From the NCBI RefSeq assembly GCF_900103405.1, contig NZ_FNHX01000004.1, positions 124,001 to 188,000 of the forward strand: a stretch of DNA of 64,000 bases, in the 5' to 3' direction. Shown here in pieces: positions 39,959 through 49,751 of this stretch; position 1 is the stretch's first letter; every line of letters starts with the position of its first letter. The notes under the pieces were generated by a model. It was not told where the DNA came from and did no database searches. It was given only the letters and a program-made list of their open reading frames with translations. The position numbers and the translations under genes were made by a program. The stretch comes from Polaromonas sp. JS666 (GTDB lineage Bacteria; Pseudomonadota; Gammaproteobacteria; Burkholderiales; Burkholderiaceae_C).

Positions 39959-42244
39959 ATGAACCGGCCCGACCTTACCTCCCCAGCCGCGCTGGCGACC
40001 CGCCTGCAGCGCCGGGTGCGGGGCTGGCTGCACAAAAGCCTGCACGTGCTGCTGAGCCAGTACGTCACCAACGGCCTGACGGTGTCGCTGGGTCTGGTGC
40101 TCATCATGCTGGCCATCTTCGAGGCCGCCGGGCTGGCCGCCGCCTCCACCGCCGCCGTCGGCGTGATGATCACCAGCCTGCCCGACGTGCCGGCGCCGCG
40201 CCGGCGCAAGATCATGCAGATGCTGCCTGCGCCGCTGCTGGGCGCGCCGCTCTTCACGCTGGTGCAGCTGGTGCGCCACGACGAGTTGCTGCTGGGCATC
40301 GTTGTTGCGGCCGCCACTTTCCTGGCCGTGATGATGATGGCCTGGGGCAAGCGCGGCGGGCCCATCTGTTTTTCGCTGCTGTTTTCCACGCTGTTTTCCA
40401 TGGCCGCGCCGCCGGTCGCCTCGCTGCAGCAGATCGCGCTGCACGGCGCCTGGTTTGCCGCCGGCGCCGGGCTTTACCTGCTGTGGGCCGTGTTCACCAC
40501 CCATTTGCTGAACCGGCGCTTTCGCGCGCAGCTGCTGGCCGAATGCCTGCACAGCTTCGCGCAGATCTTGCGCACCCAGTCCCAGCGCTTCGGCCCGCGG
40601 CCCGACCACAACGCGCTGCTGGCGCGCATGCTGCAGCAGCAGGCCGCGCTGGCCGACCACCTGCAAAACACGCGCGACCTGGTGCTGGAGTCGCCCACCA
40701 CACCCGAACGCCAGCGCCTGGCGGCCATGCTGCTGAGCCTGCTGGAGGCGCGCGACCACCAGCTCGCCTGCGACCTGGACCTGGATTTTTTGCTGGAGCA
40801 CAGCGCCACCGTGGCCGTGCTGCCCGCCCTGCAGCTGGCGCTGGACAGCACCGCCGCGCGGCTCGAAACCCTGGGCATGGACTTGCTGCTGGGCCGGCGC
40901 GGCGCGGCGGTCGCCACCATCGCCGACCTGCGGCCCGAGCTCGCCGGCGCGCTGCCGCCGCGCACCAAACGCGCCGACCCGCTGGCACCCGACCCGCTGC
41001 TGGTCGACACCACCGACCCGCTGGCGCTGCTGCACAACATGGCCGACCGCATAGGCCACATCAACGACGAGGCCGTGAAGATGGCGGCGCTGGCGCGCGG
41101 CGACATCCCGCCCGGGCTGTCGGCCGTGCGCACCCAGTGGCAGCTCTTTGTCAGCACCGTGCACTGGTCCTGGAAGCCCTTGCTGGGCCAGCTGAGCTGG
41201 AGCGCCCCCATCCTGCGCTACGCCCTGCGCTGCACGCTGGCCGTGGCGGCCGGCTATGCGGTGGCGCTGCGCCTGCCCTGGGTGGCGCATGAATACTGGA
41301 TCCTGCTGACCATCGTGGTGGTGATGCGCGGCAACCTGGCGCAAACCGTGCAGCGCCGCAATGCGCGCGTGGCCGGCACGCTGCTGGGCTGCGCGCTGGT
41401 CATGGCCGTGCTGGCGCCGCACCCGGGTGCCCGCACCATCTTCGGTGTGATCGCGCTGAGCATGGGCCTGGCCCATGCCTTCGCGCTGCGGCGCTACCTT
41501 TTCACCTCCATCGCGGCCACCGTGGCCGGCCTGCTGCAGGCGCACCTGTTGCTGTCCGGCGTGGAACCCGGTTTTGCCATGGCCGAGCGCCTGGCCGACA
41601 CTCTGCTGGGCGCGCTGATCGCCTGGCTGTTCAGCTACGTGCTGCCGGCCTGGGAGCGCAAACAGCTGCCGGCATTGGTGCTGCGCAGCACCAGCGCCCA
41701 GGCCAGGCACGCGCAGCTGGCGCTCGCGCTGCTCGACGAGGCGCGGGCGTCCGACCTGCCCTGGCGGCTGGCGCGGCGCGAGGCCTACAACAGCCTGTCC
41801 GACCTCACCCTGGCCGCCCAGCGCAGCCTGGCCGAGCCCCACAAGGTGCGCCCGGCGCTGGAGCCGCTCGAAGCCCTGCAGGCGCGCAGCTACCAGCTGC
41901 TGGCCCAGCTCACGGCCGTCAAATCGTTGCTGCTGCTGCACCGCGCCCAGCTCAACCTCGCGGTGGTCAGGCCCGCGCTGGCGCGGGCCGCCGGCTGCAT
42001 AGAGGCCGAACTCTCGGGTGCCGGGGCCGCCGCGCCCGAAGCCGGCCCGGCCGTCGCCGGCCAGCCCTTCCAGCCCCGGCCCGATCCGCTGATGATCCTG
42101 GACCTCACGCCCTGGCTGCTGCGCCGGCTGGACCTGGCTTGCGCCATGGCGCGGGAACTGCGCCTGACCCAGGCGCGCGTGCTGGCCTGGGGCTCGGGCC
42201 CCGCGGCCGCGGCGCAGGCGCCCATCCAGCGCCAGGTGTTGTAG
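39959..42244 (+). CDS. FUSC-family inner-membrane transporter
   Basis: A 761-residue protein with two groups of membrane segments (first about 40-165 with LTVSLGLVLIMLAIFEAAG, second about 420-560 with EYWILLTIVVVMRGNLAQTV) separated by cytosolic regions, the layout of fusaric-acid-resistance/YccS-like exporters. LLTIVVVMR..QTVQRR..GTLLGC is the FUSC signature. The partner membrane-fusion and outer-membrane proteins of AaeAB-type pumps are absent. An ATG at 39959 is chosen; a GTG at 39944 is an alternative. Whether it belongs with the downstream cluster is not known. Confidence 0.85.
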   Translation: MNRPDLTSPAALATRLQRRVRGWLHKSLHVLLSQYVTNGLTVSLGLVLIMLAIFEAAGLAAASTAAVGVMITSLPDVPAPRRRKIMQMLPAPLLGAPLFTLVQLVRHDELLLGIVVAAATFLAVMMMAWGKRGGPICFSLLFSTLFSMAAPPVASLQQIALHGAWFAAGAGLYLLWAVFTTHLLNRRFRAQLLAECLHSFAQILRTQSQRFGPRPDHNALLARMLQQQAALADHLQNTRDLVLESPTTPERQRLAAMLLSLLEARDHQLACDLDLDFLLEHSATVAVLPALQLALDSTAARLETLGMDLLLGRRGAAVATIADLRPELAGALPPRTKRADPLAPDPLLVDTTDPLALLHNMADRIGHINDEAVKMAALARGDIPPGLSAVRTQWQLFVSTVHWSWKPLLGQLSWSAPILRYALRCTLAVAAGYAVALRLPWVAHEYWILLTIVVVMRGNLAQTVQRRNARVAGTLLGCALVMAVLAPHPGARTIFGVIALSMGLAHAFALRRYLFTSIAATVAGLLQAHLLLSGVEPGFAMAERLADTLLGALIAWLFSYVLPAWERKQLPALVLRSTSAQARHAQLALALLDEARASDLPWRLARREAYNSLSDLTLAAQRSLAEPHKVRPALEPLEALQARSYQLLAQLTAVKSLLLLHRAQLNLAVVRPALARAAGCIEAELSGAGAAAPEAGPAVAGQPFQPRPDPLMILDLTPWLLRRLDLACAMARELRLTQARVLAWGSGPAAAAQAPIQRQVL

Positions 42245-42374
42245 GCAAAGGCCGCGACAAGCCGCGAAGAGGGTTTCGCCCCTGTCGCCTCGGCTAAAAT
42301 TTCTGGTTCAAGCAGGGCGCAGCGTGCGCGGCGCCCCTGTCCTCCGAACCCTTCCCCGTACCCTAGCGAGCACC

Positions 42375-42671
42375 ATGCCTGAATCCATTGTCAAAGCCTC
42401 TGTCGCGTCGGCCGACGCAGCCCTGCTGCGCGAAGTCGCGGAACTGGTGGTGAGCGCCTTGAACCTGGAAGTCAGCGCCGATGAGATCCAGCCCGACGAG
42501 CCCCTGTATGGCGACGGCCTGGGGCTGGATTCCATCGACATCCTGGAGATCGCGCTGGTGGTTTCCAAGCACTACGGCCTTCAGCTCAGGGCCGACCACG
42601 AAGACAACCACGCCATCTTCCACTCGCTGCGCAGCCTGGGCGACCATATTGCCGCCTGGCGAACCCAGTGA
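42375..42671 (+). CDS. Acyl carrier protein of the aryl-polyene-like cluster
   Basis: A 98-residue carrier protein. The phosphopantetheine serine lies in DGLGLDSIDILEIALVV, the normal 4-helix context. It differs from the housekeeping AcpP by an N-terminal extension and by its place at the head of a biosynthetic cluster. The ATG at 42375 fits the helical start LREVAELVVSALNLEV; the longer frame lacks a ribosome site. Its stop overlaps the next start (GTGA). Confidence 0.92.
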   Translation: MPESIVKASVASADAALLREVAELVVSALNLEVSADEIQPDEPLYGDGLGLDSIDILEIALVVSKHYGLQLRADHEDNHAIFHSLRSLGDHIAAWRTQ

Positions 42672-43336
42672 ACGACAGCGGGGCGGCGCGGTTTGGCCAG
42701 GCCTGGCGCTGGGGCGGCGCGCTGGCCCTGGGCGTAGGCTACGCCCTGGTCTCCCACCTGGCCGCCACATCGGCCGCGCCGGGCCTGCTGCAGGCATCGG
42801 TCGCCGTGCTGCCCCTGCTGGCGCTGGCCCTGCTCCTGGCCTGGCGCTCACCGCGGCGGCCGGCCATGCTGGCCCTGTGCGCGCTGGCCTGCCTTGGTTT
42901 CTACGCCGCCAGGGACTGGCTGCTCTCCCACTACGGCTGGGTGTTTTTTCTGGAGCACGCAGGCACCTACACGCTGCTGTGCGCCACCTTCGGCCGCACG
43001 CTGGCGCCGGGCCAAACCCCCATGATTTCGCAGTTCGCCCGCATCGTGCACGGCGAGCTCACACCGGCGACCAGCGCCTACACCCGCTCCGCCACCTGGG
43101 CCTGGACCCTGTATTTCGCCGGCATCGCGGGGATGTCCGTGCTGCTGTTCTGGCTCGCGCCCATGGCGGTCTGGTCCACCTTCGCCTACCTGCTGGGCAT
43201 TCCGCTGCTGGGGCTGATGTTTGCCGCGGAATACGCCGCACGTTGCTACGTCCTGCCCCCAGAGGAGCGCGCCGGCCCGCTGGAGGCGATCCAGGCCTAC
43301 CGGCAGGCATCACAGCGCCGCGCGCCCCGGCCATGA
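42668..43336 (+). CDS. COG4648-type integral membrane protein
   Basis: A 222-residue protein with about five membrane segments. It resembles the COG4648 membrane proteins found in aryl-polyene and related clusters, including the stretch YGWVFFLEHAGTYTLLCATF and FGRTLAPGQTPMISQFARIVHG. Biochemical role unknown; probably a membrane scaffold or partner for transfer of the product. It begins with GTG overlapping the ACP stop and ends overlapping the ligase start. Confidence 0.8.
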   Translation: MNDSGAARFGQAWRWGGALALGVGYALVSHLAATSAAPGLLQASVAVLPLLALALLLAWRSPRRPAMLALCALACLGFYAARDWLLSHYGWVFFLEHAGTYTLLCATFGRTLAPGQTPMISQFARIVHGELTPATSAYTRSATWAWTLYFAGIAGMSVLLFWLAPMAVWSTFAYLLGIPLLGLMFAAEYAARCYVLPPEERAGPLEAIQAYRQASQRRAPRP

Positions 43337-44697
43337 GCAGCCTGCCGCTGCTGGCCCATACTCGCGAGCAGGACCTGCTGGCGCTGCGCCACGGCCAGCC
43401 CGTCAGCGCCGGGCAATTCCTGGCCGATGCCAGGCGGCTGGCCGCGGCCTTGCCGGCGGGCCGGCATGTGCTGAACGCCTGCACGGACCGTTACCGTTTT
43501 GCCGTCGGCATGGCGGCCGCGCTGCTGGCCGACAAGCTCAGCCTGCTGCCGCCCACGTTGACGCCGGAAATGGTCAGGCAGATCCAGGCCTTTGCGCCCG
43601 ACGTGTTCTGCCTGGCGGACCAGGCCCAGTCGCTGGCGCTGCCGCAACTGGCCTGGGCCGACGCGATGACGGGCGCCTCGCCGCACGCCCAGGCCCAGGG
43701 CGGTGCATGGGAGGTCCCGCAGATTCCCGCCTCGCGTGTCGCAGCCATCATGTTCACCTCCGGCTCCACCGGTGTGCCGGTGGCGCACCGCAAAAGCTGG
43801 GGCAGCCTGGTGCGCGGCGCCCGGGCCGAAGCCGGCCGCCTCGGCCTGCACGGCGGGCCGCCGCACAGCATCGTGGCCACCGTGCCGCCCCAGCACATGT
43901 ACGGCTTCGAATCCACCGTGCTGCTGCCCCTGCTGGGCGGCGGCGTGCTGGGCGCGGGGCATCCGTTTTACCCGGCCGACATCTGCGCCGCGCTGGCCGA
44001 GGCGGCGCGACCGCGCATGCTGGTGACCACGCCGGTGCACCTGAAGGCCTTGCTTGCTTCGGGCCTGGACATCCCGCCCATAGACCTGCTGCTGTCCGCC
44101 ACCGCCGCCCTGCCGCCGCAGCTGGCGCTGGCCGCCGAAACCCGGCTGCAGGCCCCGCTGCTTGAAATCTACGGATCGACCGAAACCGGGCAGATCGCCA
44201 CCCGGCGCCTGAGCCAGGGCCAGGCCTGGACGCTGCTCCCGGACGTAGCGCTCAGCACCAGCCAGGGCCAAACCTGGGCGGCGGGCGGCCATGTCGAGCA
44301 GGCCACGCCCCTGGCCGATGAGCTCGAGGTCTTGCCCGAAGGCCGCTTCCTGCTGCACGGGCGGACCGCCGACCTGGTCAACATCGCCGGCAAACGAAGC
44401 TCGCTGGGTTACCTGAACCACCAGCTGGCCGCCATACCGGGCGTGCTCGACGGCGCCTTCTTCATGCCGGACGAGCAGGACGGCGACAGCGTGGTGCGGC
44501 TGATGGCGTTTGTGGTGGCGCCCGGCCTGGCGGCGCCCGCCCTGCTGGCGGCGCTGAGGGAGCGCATAGACGCCATCTTCATTCCCAGGCCGTTGGTGCT
44601 GCTGGAGGCCTTGCCGCGCAACAGCACCGGGAAACTGCCGCGCGAGGCCCTGCTGGCCCTGGCGCGCGAGCACCTGCAAAAAAAGGCCCGCCCATGA
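43333..44697 (+). CDS. AMP-dependent acyl ligase of the cluster
   Basis: A 454-residue adenylate-forming enzyme expected to load a starter or fatty acid onto the carrier protein. The nucleotide motif is IMFTSGSTGVPVAHRKSW, followed by YGSTETGQIATR, GRTADLVNIAGKRSSLGYLN and the C-terminal catalytic lysine in PRNSTGKLPREALLAL. It is shorter than typical acyl-CoA synthetases, like ApeH-type enzymes. The starter acid cannot be told. Confidence 0.88.
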   Translation: MSSLPLLAHTREQDLLALRHGQPVSAGQFLADARRLAAALPAGRHVLNACTDRYRFAVGMAAALLADKLSLLPPTLTPEMVRQIQAFAPDVFCLADQAQSLALPQLAWADAMTGASPHAQAQGGAWEVPQIPASRVAAIMFTSGSTGVPVAHRKSWGSLVRGARAEAGRLGLHGGPPHSIVATVPPQHMYGFESTVLLPLLGGGVLGAGHPFYPADICAALAEAARPRMLVTTPVHLKALLASGLDIPPIDLLLSATAALPPQLALAAETRLQAPLLEIYGSTETGQIATRRLSQGQAWTLLPDVALSTSQGQTWAAGGHVEQATPLADELEVLPEGRFLLHGRTADLVNIAGKRSSLGYLNHQLAAIPGVLDGAFFMPDEQDGDSVVRLMAFVVAPGLAAPALLAALRERIDAIFIPRPLVLLEALPRNSTGKLPREALLALAREHLQKKARP

Positions 44698-45014
44698 ACG
44701 GCGAAACGATTTTTTCGGTACCGGCCGACCACCCGGCCTTTGCCGGCCATTTCCCCGGCCGGCCCATCATGCCGGGGGTGCTGCTGCTTGACGCCGCCGT
44801 GCATGCGCTGCAGCAGGCGCAGGCCCTTGAGGCCTCCAGCCTCGCCGCGCAGGCCTGCCGCATCAGCGCAGCGAAATTCCTCAGCCCCGTGGGGCCCGGC
44901 GAAACCCTCACGATGACCTGCACGGCCGGCGCCAGCGGCGGCACGCATTTCGAGATCCGCAGCGGCGAGCGAAAAGTCGCCACCGGCACCCTGGTGCCGC
45001 TGCCCCCGCCATGA
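44694..45014 (+). CDS. Hot-dog-fold dehydratase/thioesterase-like protein (ApeI-like)
   Basis: A 106-residue single hot-dog domain. HPAFAGHFPGRPIMPGVLLLD matches the FabZ/ApeI active-site loop with the catalytic His, but the following acidic residue is Asp rather than the FabA/FabZ Asp/Glu on the long helix, so activity should be confirmed. It likely dehydrates 3-hydroxyacyl-ACP in chain extension. Overlaps both neighbours by 4 bp. Confidence 0.78.
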   Translation: MNGETIFSVPADHPAFAGHFPGRPIMPGVLLLDAAVHALQQAQALEASSLAAQACRISAAKFLSPVGPGETLTMTCTAGASGGTHFEIRSGERKVATGTLVPLPPP

Positions 45015-45979
45015 ACGCACCGCAGCCGGACACCCAGGCATCGAGCGCCGAATGGCGGCGGCAGCCTGAGCGCAGCAGCGTCTTCATGCTGCGCGTGATG
45101 ACGCTGATCTCCCTGGGCCTGGGCCGCGGCGCCAGCCGCGCCGTCCTGTACGGCATCGCGGCCTACTTCCTGGCTTTCGCGCCCACGGCGCGCCGCATGT
45201 CGCGCAACTACCTGCACCGCGTGTTCGGGATGCCCTCGCCCGCCGCCGTCGGCTGGCACCACCTGTTCCGGCATTTCCTGAGTTTCGCCTCGGCCGTCCA
45301 CGACCGGGTCTTCCTGCTCAACGACCGCTTCGACCTGTTCGACATCCGGGTGCACAACCAGGCGCTGATCGACGAGGCGGTGGCCGGCGGCAAAGGTGTC
45401 TTCCTCATAGGCGCCCACCTGGGGAGTTTTGAAGTGCTGCGCGCCGTCGGGCGCCGCCAACCCGGGCTGCGCGTCGCCATGGCGATGTATGAGGAGAACG
45501 CACGCAAGATCAACGCCGCGATGGGCGCCATCAATCCCCAGGCGCAGATGGATGTGATCGCGCTGGGGCACATCGATTCCATGATCCGCGTGCACGCGCT
45601 GCTGGACCAGGGCGCCGTCGTCGGCATGCTGGGCGACCGCACGCTGGGCACCGGCGATACCTATCCGGTCGACTTCCTGGGTGCCCCGGCCGAATTGCCG
45701 CTGGGGCCTTTTCGCATGGCCGCCGTGCTCAAGCGCCCGGTGCTTTTCATGGCGGGGCTGTACCGCGGCGGCAACCGCTACGACGTCCACTTCGAGGCGC
45801 TCGCGGACTTCTCCGCGCTGCCGCCGCGCGGCCGCACGCAGGCGGTGCACGAGGCCGTGACGCGCTATGCTGCACTGCTGGCGCGGCATTGCCGCAGCGC
45901 ACCCTACAACTGGTTCAATTTTTTCGATTTCTGGCACGCCGCGCCGCCGCAGGCCGGCCGTCCCGGACAACAGCCTTGA
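45011..45979 (+). CDS. LpxL/lysophospholipid-type acyltransferase
   Basis: A 322-residue protein of the lauroyl/myristoyl-acyltransferase (LPLAT) group. The HxxxxD/E motif is in FLIGAHLGSFEVLRA, followed by ARKINAAMGAINP and VGMLGDRTLGTGDTYPVDFLG, typical of LpxL-like enzymes. One hydrophobic segment near residue 45 (AVLYGIAAYFLAF) anchors it. In aryl-polyene clusters such an enzyme attaches the acyl product to a lipid or sugar head group; the acceptor here is unknown. Confidence 0.85.
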   Translation: MNAPQPDTQASSAEWRRQPERSSVFMLRVMTLISLGLGRGASRAVLYGIAAYFLAFAPTARRMSRNYLHRVFGMPSPAAVGWHHLFRHFLSFASAVHDRVFLLNDRFDLFDIRVHNQALIDEAVAGGKGVFLIGAHLGSFEVLRAVGRRQPGLRVAMAMYEENARKINAAMGAINPQAQMDVIALGHIDSMIRVHALLDQGAVVGMLGDRTLGTGDTYPVDFLGAPAELPLGPFRMAAVLKRPVLFMAGLYRGGNRYDVHFEALADFSALPPRGRTQAVHEAVTRYAALLARHCRSAPYNWFNFFDFWHAAPPQAGRPGQQP

Positions 45980-45986
45980 GCAGCGC

Positions 45987-46607
45987 ATGACCCACCTTCT
46001 TCCGTACACCGCAACAGCCGCAGCCTTCCTCCGGACAGCGCGGCTGGCGGCCGTCCTGGCGGGCCTGGCCCTGGCCGTGTGGAGCCCCGGCGCCCTGGCC
46101 GCCTGGGACCTGCAGCAGTTGATGGACACCCTGGCGCAAACCAAGTCGGGCCGCGCCACCTTCATCGAGAAAAAGCACATCGCGCTGCTCGACAAACCGG
46201 TGGAGTCGTCCGGGGAGCTGCTCTATACCGCGCCCGACCGGCTCGAAAAACGCACGCTCAAGCCCAAGCCCGAATCCATGGTCGTCAACGGCGGCGAACT
46301 GGTGATAGAACGCGGCCGGCAGAAATACCAGCTGCAGCTGCAGGCCTACCCCGAGCTGGCCGCCTTCATCGACAGCATACGTGGCACGCTGGCTGGCGAC
46401 CGCGGCGCGCTCGAGCGCAGCTACCGGCTCAGCCTGGAAGGCAGCGCCGAACGCTGGACGCTGCAATTGCAGCCGCTGGACCCCAAGATGCTGGCGGTGA
46501 TCCAGCGCATCCGCATCAGCGGCGTGCGCAACCAGGTGCGCGGCATAGACATCGCCCAGGCCGACGGCGACAGCTCCAGCATGGCCATCGAACAGGCGGC
46601 CCCGTGA
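45987..46607 (+). CDS. LolA-like periplasmic carrier protein
   Basis: A 206-residue protein with a signal peptide (RLAAVLAGLALAVWSPGALA) and a LolA-like fold (DLQQLMDTLAQTKSGRATFIE, then LDKPVESSGELLYTAPDRLE). Cluster-borne LolA homologues are thought to carry the hydrophobic product across the periplasm. It starts 7 bp after the acyltransferase and overlaps the exporter by 4 bp (GTGA). Confidence 0.85.
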   Translation: MTHLLPYTATAAAFLRTARLAAVLAGLALAVWSPGALAAWDLQQLMDTLAQTKSGRATFIEKKHIALLDKPVESSGELLYTAPDRLEKRTLKPKPESMVVNGGELVIERGRQKYQLQLQAYPELAAFIDSIRGTLAGDRGALERSYRLSLEGSAERWTLQLQPLDPKMLAVIQRIRISGVRNQVRGIDIAQADGDSSSMAIEQAAP

Positions 46608-48949
46608 CGGCAGCCGCGACGCGCGGCCGCATGGCCGCCATCGCGCTGTGGCTGGTGTTCCTGGCCGGCTGCGCGCTGGTCATCAGCCGCACTCATTTCA
46701 CCACCGACCTGTCGGCCTTTTTGCCGCGCACGCCCACACCCGAGCAGCAGTTGCTCAAGGACCAGATCACCGAGGGCCTGGCCTCGCGCCTGGTGCTGGT
46801 GGGCATAGAGGGCGCCGACGCCCCAACCCGGGCCCGGCTGTCGCGCCAGCTCGCGCAGCAGCTGCGCGCCGATCCCGCCTTTGCCAGCGTCTCCAACGGC
46901 GAGCCCGTCAACACCGCGCGCGACCGCGACTTCCTGCTGGCCAACCGTTATGTGCTGAGTCCCGCCGTCACACCCGAGCGCTTCAGCGAAGCCGGCCTGC
47001 ACGCGGCCCTGGGCGAGAGCATAGACCTGCTCGCCTCGCCCGCGGGCCTGATGGCCAAGGCCCTGCTGCCGCGCGACCCGACCGGTGAAATGCTGCAACT
47101 GCTGGGGCAGTTCAATGCCGGCAGCCAGCCGAGGCAGCTCGACGGCGCCTGGGCCTCGCGCGACGGCCGGCGCGCGCTGATGCTGCTGCAAACCCGCGCG
47201 GCGGGCTCCGACACCGACGCCCAGCAGCAGGCCATGGCCGCGGTCCGCAAGGCCTTCGACGCGGCCGCCGGCCAGAGCGGCGCCTCGCTGGTCATGACCG
47301 GCCCCGGCGTGTTCTCCGTCACCTCGCGTGAAGCTATCCAGAGCCAGGTCAGCCTGCTTTCCATGATCAGCGTGGCGCTGATCGCGGGCCTGCTGCTGCT
47401 GGTCTACCGCTCCGCCAGCGCGCTGGTCCTGGGTTTCCTGCCCGTCATCACCGGCGCGCTGGCGGGCATTGCCGCGGTGAGCCTGGGCTTTGGTTCAGTG
47501 CACGGCATCACGCTGGGTTTCGGCACGGCCCTGATCGGCGAGGCGGTGGACTATTCCATCTACCTGTTCGTGCAGTCCGAAGACAGCGGCGCGGACCCGC
47601 AGCATTGGGTCAGGCGTTTCTGGCCCACGGTGCGGCTGGGCGTGCTGACCTCCGTCGCCGGCTTTGCCTCGCTGCTGCTGTCCGGCTTTCCGGGTCTGGC
47701 GCAACTGGGCCTGTATTCGATCGCCGGCCTGGTCACGGCCGCCGCGGTCACCCGCTATGTGCTGCCGCACCTGCTGCCCGCAGGCTTTCGCATCCATGAC
47801 GTCTCGGCCATCGGGCACGTGCTGCAGGCGCTGGCCGGCCGCGCGCCCGCCCTGCGCTGGCCGGCCGCGGCCCTGCTGCTGGCCGCCTGCGCCGTCCTGG
47901 CCGGCCACCATGCCAGCCTGTTCAACGACAAGATCTCCTCGCTGAGCCCGGTGTCACAAGCCGATGTGGCGCTCGACGAAAGCCTGCGCGCCGACATGGG
48001 CGCGCCGGATGTGCGTTATGTGGTGGTGGTCTCCGCCGGCAGCCAGGAAGCGGTGCTGCAAAGCGCCGAGCGGGTGTCCGGCGTGCTCCAGGCGCAGGTC
48101 GAGCGCGGCCAGATCGCCGGCTTCGACAGCCCCAGCCGCTACCTTCCCAGCCTGGCCGCGCAAAGCGCCCGCCAGGCCAGCCTGCCGCCGCCCGAACAGC
48201 TGCAGCCGCGGCTGGCCCGAGCGGTGCAGGGCCTGCCGGTGCGCGCGGAAATCTTCGCGCCTTTTCTGGCCGACGTCGCCGCGGCCCGCGGCCGCCCCCC
48301 GTTGCAGCCGGCCGACCTTGAAAAAACCTCCATGGCCATGGGCCTGGACGCCCTGCTGCTCGGCAAGGCCGGGCGCTGGAACGCCCTGCTGCCGCTGACC
48401 GCGCCCAAGGGCGGAAACATCCAGGCCGCCGACATCCGCGCCGCCCTCGCGGCCGCCGCCCTGCCCGGCGTGCTGTTTGTCGACCTGAAAACCGAATCGG
48501 ACCGCCTGTACGCGGGCTACCTGCACGAGGCCATCATGCTGTCGCTGGGCGGGCTGGCCATCATCGTGGTGTTGCTACTGGCGGTGTTCCGTTCGCCGGC
48601 CCGCGTGCTGCGCATCCTGGCGCCGCTGGCCGCCGCGGTCGTCACGGTCACGGCCGGCCTGGCGCTGCTGGGCCAGCAATTGATCATCCTGCACCTGGTC
48701 GGCCTGTTGCTGGTGGTGGCCGTCGGCTCCAACTACGCGCTGTTCTTCGACCGGCCCGACCCGGCCACGCCGATCGCGCCGCGCACCCTGGCCTCCATGC
48801 TGCTGGCCAACCTGACCACGGTGGCGGGCTTTGGTCTGCTGGCGTTTTCCAAGGTCTCCATCCTGCAGGCCATGGGCGCCACGGTCGCGCCCGGCGTCAT
48901 CCTGGCGCTGCTGTATGCGGCGATTTTTGCGCGGAGGGCCCATGCCTGA
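46604..48949 (+). CDS. MMPL/RND-type exporter of the cluster
   Basis: A 781-residue membrane protein of the MMPL family. Segment 1 is near residues 10-28, followed by a periplasmic domain, a five-segment block (about 245-385, with GFGTALIGEAVDYSIYLF), a second periplasmic domain and a final block (about 640-775, ending VVAVGSNYALFF). Such proteins move lipids out of the inner membrane and here probably hand the product to the LolA-like carrier. GTG start overlapping the lolA-like stop. Confidence 0.9.
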   Translation: MTAAATRGRMAAIALWLVFLAGCALVISRTHFTTDLSAFLPRTPTPEQQLLKDQITEGLASRLVLVGIEGADAPTRARLSRQLAQQLRADPAFASVSNGEPVNTARDRDFLLANRYVLSPAVTPERFSEAGLHAALGESIDLLASPAGLMAKALLPRDPTGEMLQLLGQFNAGSQPRQLDGAWASRDGRRALMLLQTRAAGSDTDAQQQAMAAVRKAFDAAAGQSGASLVMTGPGVFSVTSREAIQSQVSLLSMISVALIAGLLLLVYRSASALVLGFLPVITGALAGIAAVSLGFGSVHGITLGFGTALIGEAVDYSIYLFVQSEDSGADPQHWVRRFWPTVRLGVLTSVAGFASLLLSGFPGLAQLGLYSIAGLVTAAAVTRYVLPHLLPAGFRIHDVSAIGHVLQALAGRAPALRWPAAALLLAACAVLAGHHASLFNDKISSLSPVSQADVALDESLRADMGAPDVRYVVVVSAGSQEAVLQSAERVSGVLQAQVERGQIAGFDSPSRYLPSLAAQSARQASLPPPEQLQPRLARAVQGLPVRAEIFAPFLADVAAARGRPPLQPADLEKTSMAMGLDALLLGKAGRWNALLPLTAPKGGNIQAADIRAALAAAALPGVLFVDLKTESDRLYAGYLHEAIMLSLGGLAIIVVLLLAVFRSPARVLRILAPLAAAVVTVTAGLALLGQQLIILHLVGLLLVVAVGSNYALFFDRPDPATPIAPRTLASMLLANLTTVAGFGLLAFSKVSILQAMGATVAPGVILALLYAAIFARRAHA

Positions 48950-49751
48950 ACCCGGCACAGCGTGGAAACCCGGCGCCCTGCTGCGCGCCAGCGCCGGCGT
49001 GCACCTGCTGGCGCTGGCGGCCGTCATTGTGAAGATGGGCCTCTGGCCCTGGGCCCTCGCGGCCGTGGTGCTCAACCACGGGCTGATCGCCTTTGCGGGC
49101 CTCTGGCCGCGCAGCCATTGGCTGGGCCCGAACTGGACGCGCCTGCCCGCCGCGGCCGAGGCACGGCGCGAAATCGCGCTGACCATAGACGACGGGCCCG
49201 ACCCCGCCGTGACCCCCCTGGTGCTGGACCTGCTGGACCGCTACGCGGCCCGCGCCACGTTTTTTTGCGTCGGCGAAAAAGCCGCGCGCCATCCCGAGCT
49301 GTGCCGCGAGATGGTGCGGCGCGGCCATGCCGTCGAAAACCACAGCCAGCACCACCGCCACCATTTCTCCGTGACCGGCCCGCGCAGCATGCTGCGCGAG
49401 CTGCAGGCCGCGCAGGACACGCTGGCCCGCGCCAGCGGCCAGCGCCCGCTGTTTTTTCGCGCGCCGGCCGGCCTGCGCAACCCCTTCCTCGACCCGGTGC
49501 TGGCCCGGCTGGGCCTGAAGCTCGCCAGCTGGACGGTGCGCGGTTTCGACACACGCACCGGCGACGCCGCGCGCGTGCTGCGCCGGCTTCAGGCCGGGCT
49601 GCGTCCCGGCGCCATCGTGCTGCTGCATGACGGCAACGCGGCGCGCACGCCGCAAGGCGTTCCTGTCGTGCTCGAGGTACTGCCGCCCCTGCTCGAATCG
49701 ATCAGCGCGGCCGGGCTGCACACCGTGACCCTACGCCAGGCCCTCGCATGA
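48942..49751 (+). CDS. Membrane-anchored NodB-type polysaccharide deacetylase
   Basis: A 269-residue protein. Two N-terminal membrane segments (residues about 15-50) precede a complete NodB domain: LTIDDGPDPAV (motif 1), ENHSQHHRHHF (motif 2, HSQHH), FFRAPAGLRNPF (motif 3), SWTVRGFDT (motif 4) and IVLLHDG (motif 5). All catalytic and metal residues appear present, so it should deacetylate an N-acetylated sugar in the periplasm. It overlaps the exporter by 8 bp and the PAP2 gene by 4, so it belongs to the operon, although deacetylases are not a core aryl-polyene function. Confidence 0.87.
   Translation: MPEPGTAWKPGALLRASAGVHLLALAAVIVKMGLWPWALAAVVLNHGLIAFAGLWPRSHWLGPNWTRLPAAAEARREIALTIDDGPDPAVTPLVLDLLDRYAARATFFCVGEKAARHPELCREMVRRGHAVENHSQHHRHHFSVTGPRSMLRELQAAQDTLARASGQRPLFFRAPAGLRNPFLDPVLARLGLKLASWTVRGFDTRTGDAARVLRRLQAGLRPGAIVLLHDGNAARTPQGVPVVLEVLPPLLESISAAGLHTVTLRQALA

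Noticed and set aside
39836-41941. 701-residue minus-strand frame, Gln/His/Arg-rich, across the FUSC gene
   Set aside because: Composition is that of an antisense GC-rich frame and it covers the suhB terminator; the + strand product is a convincing membrane protein.
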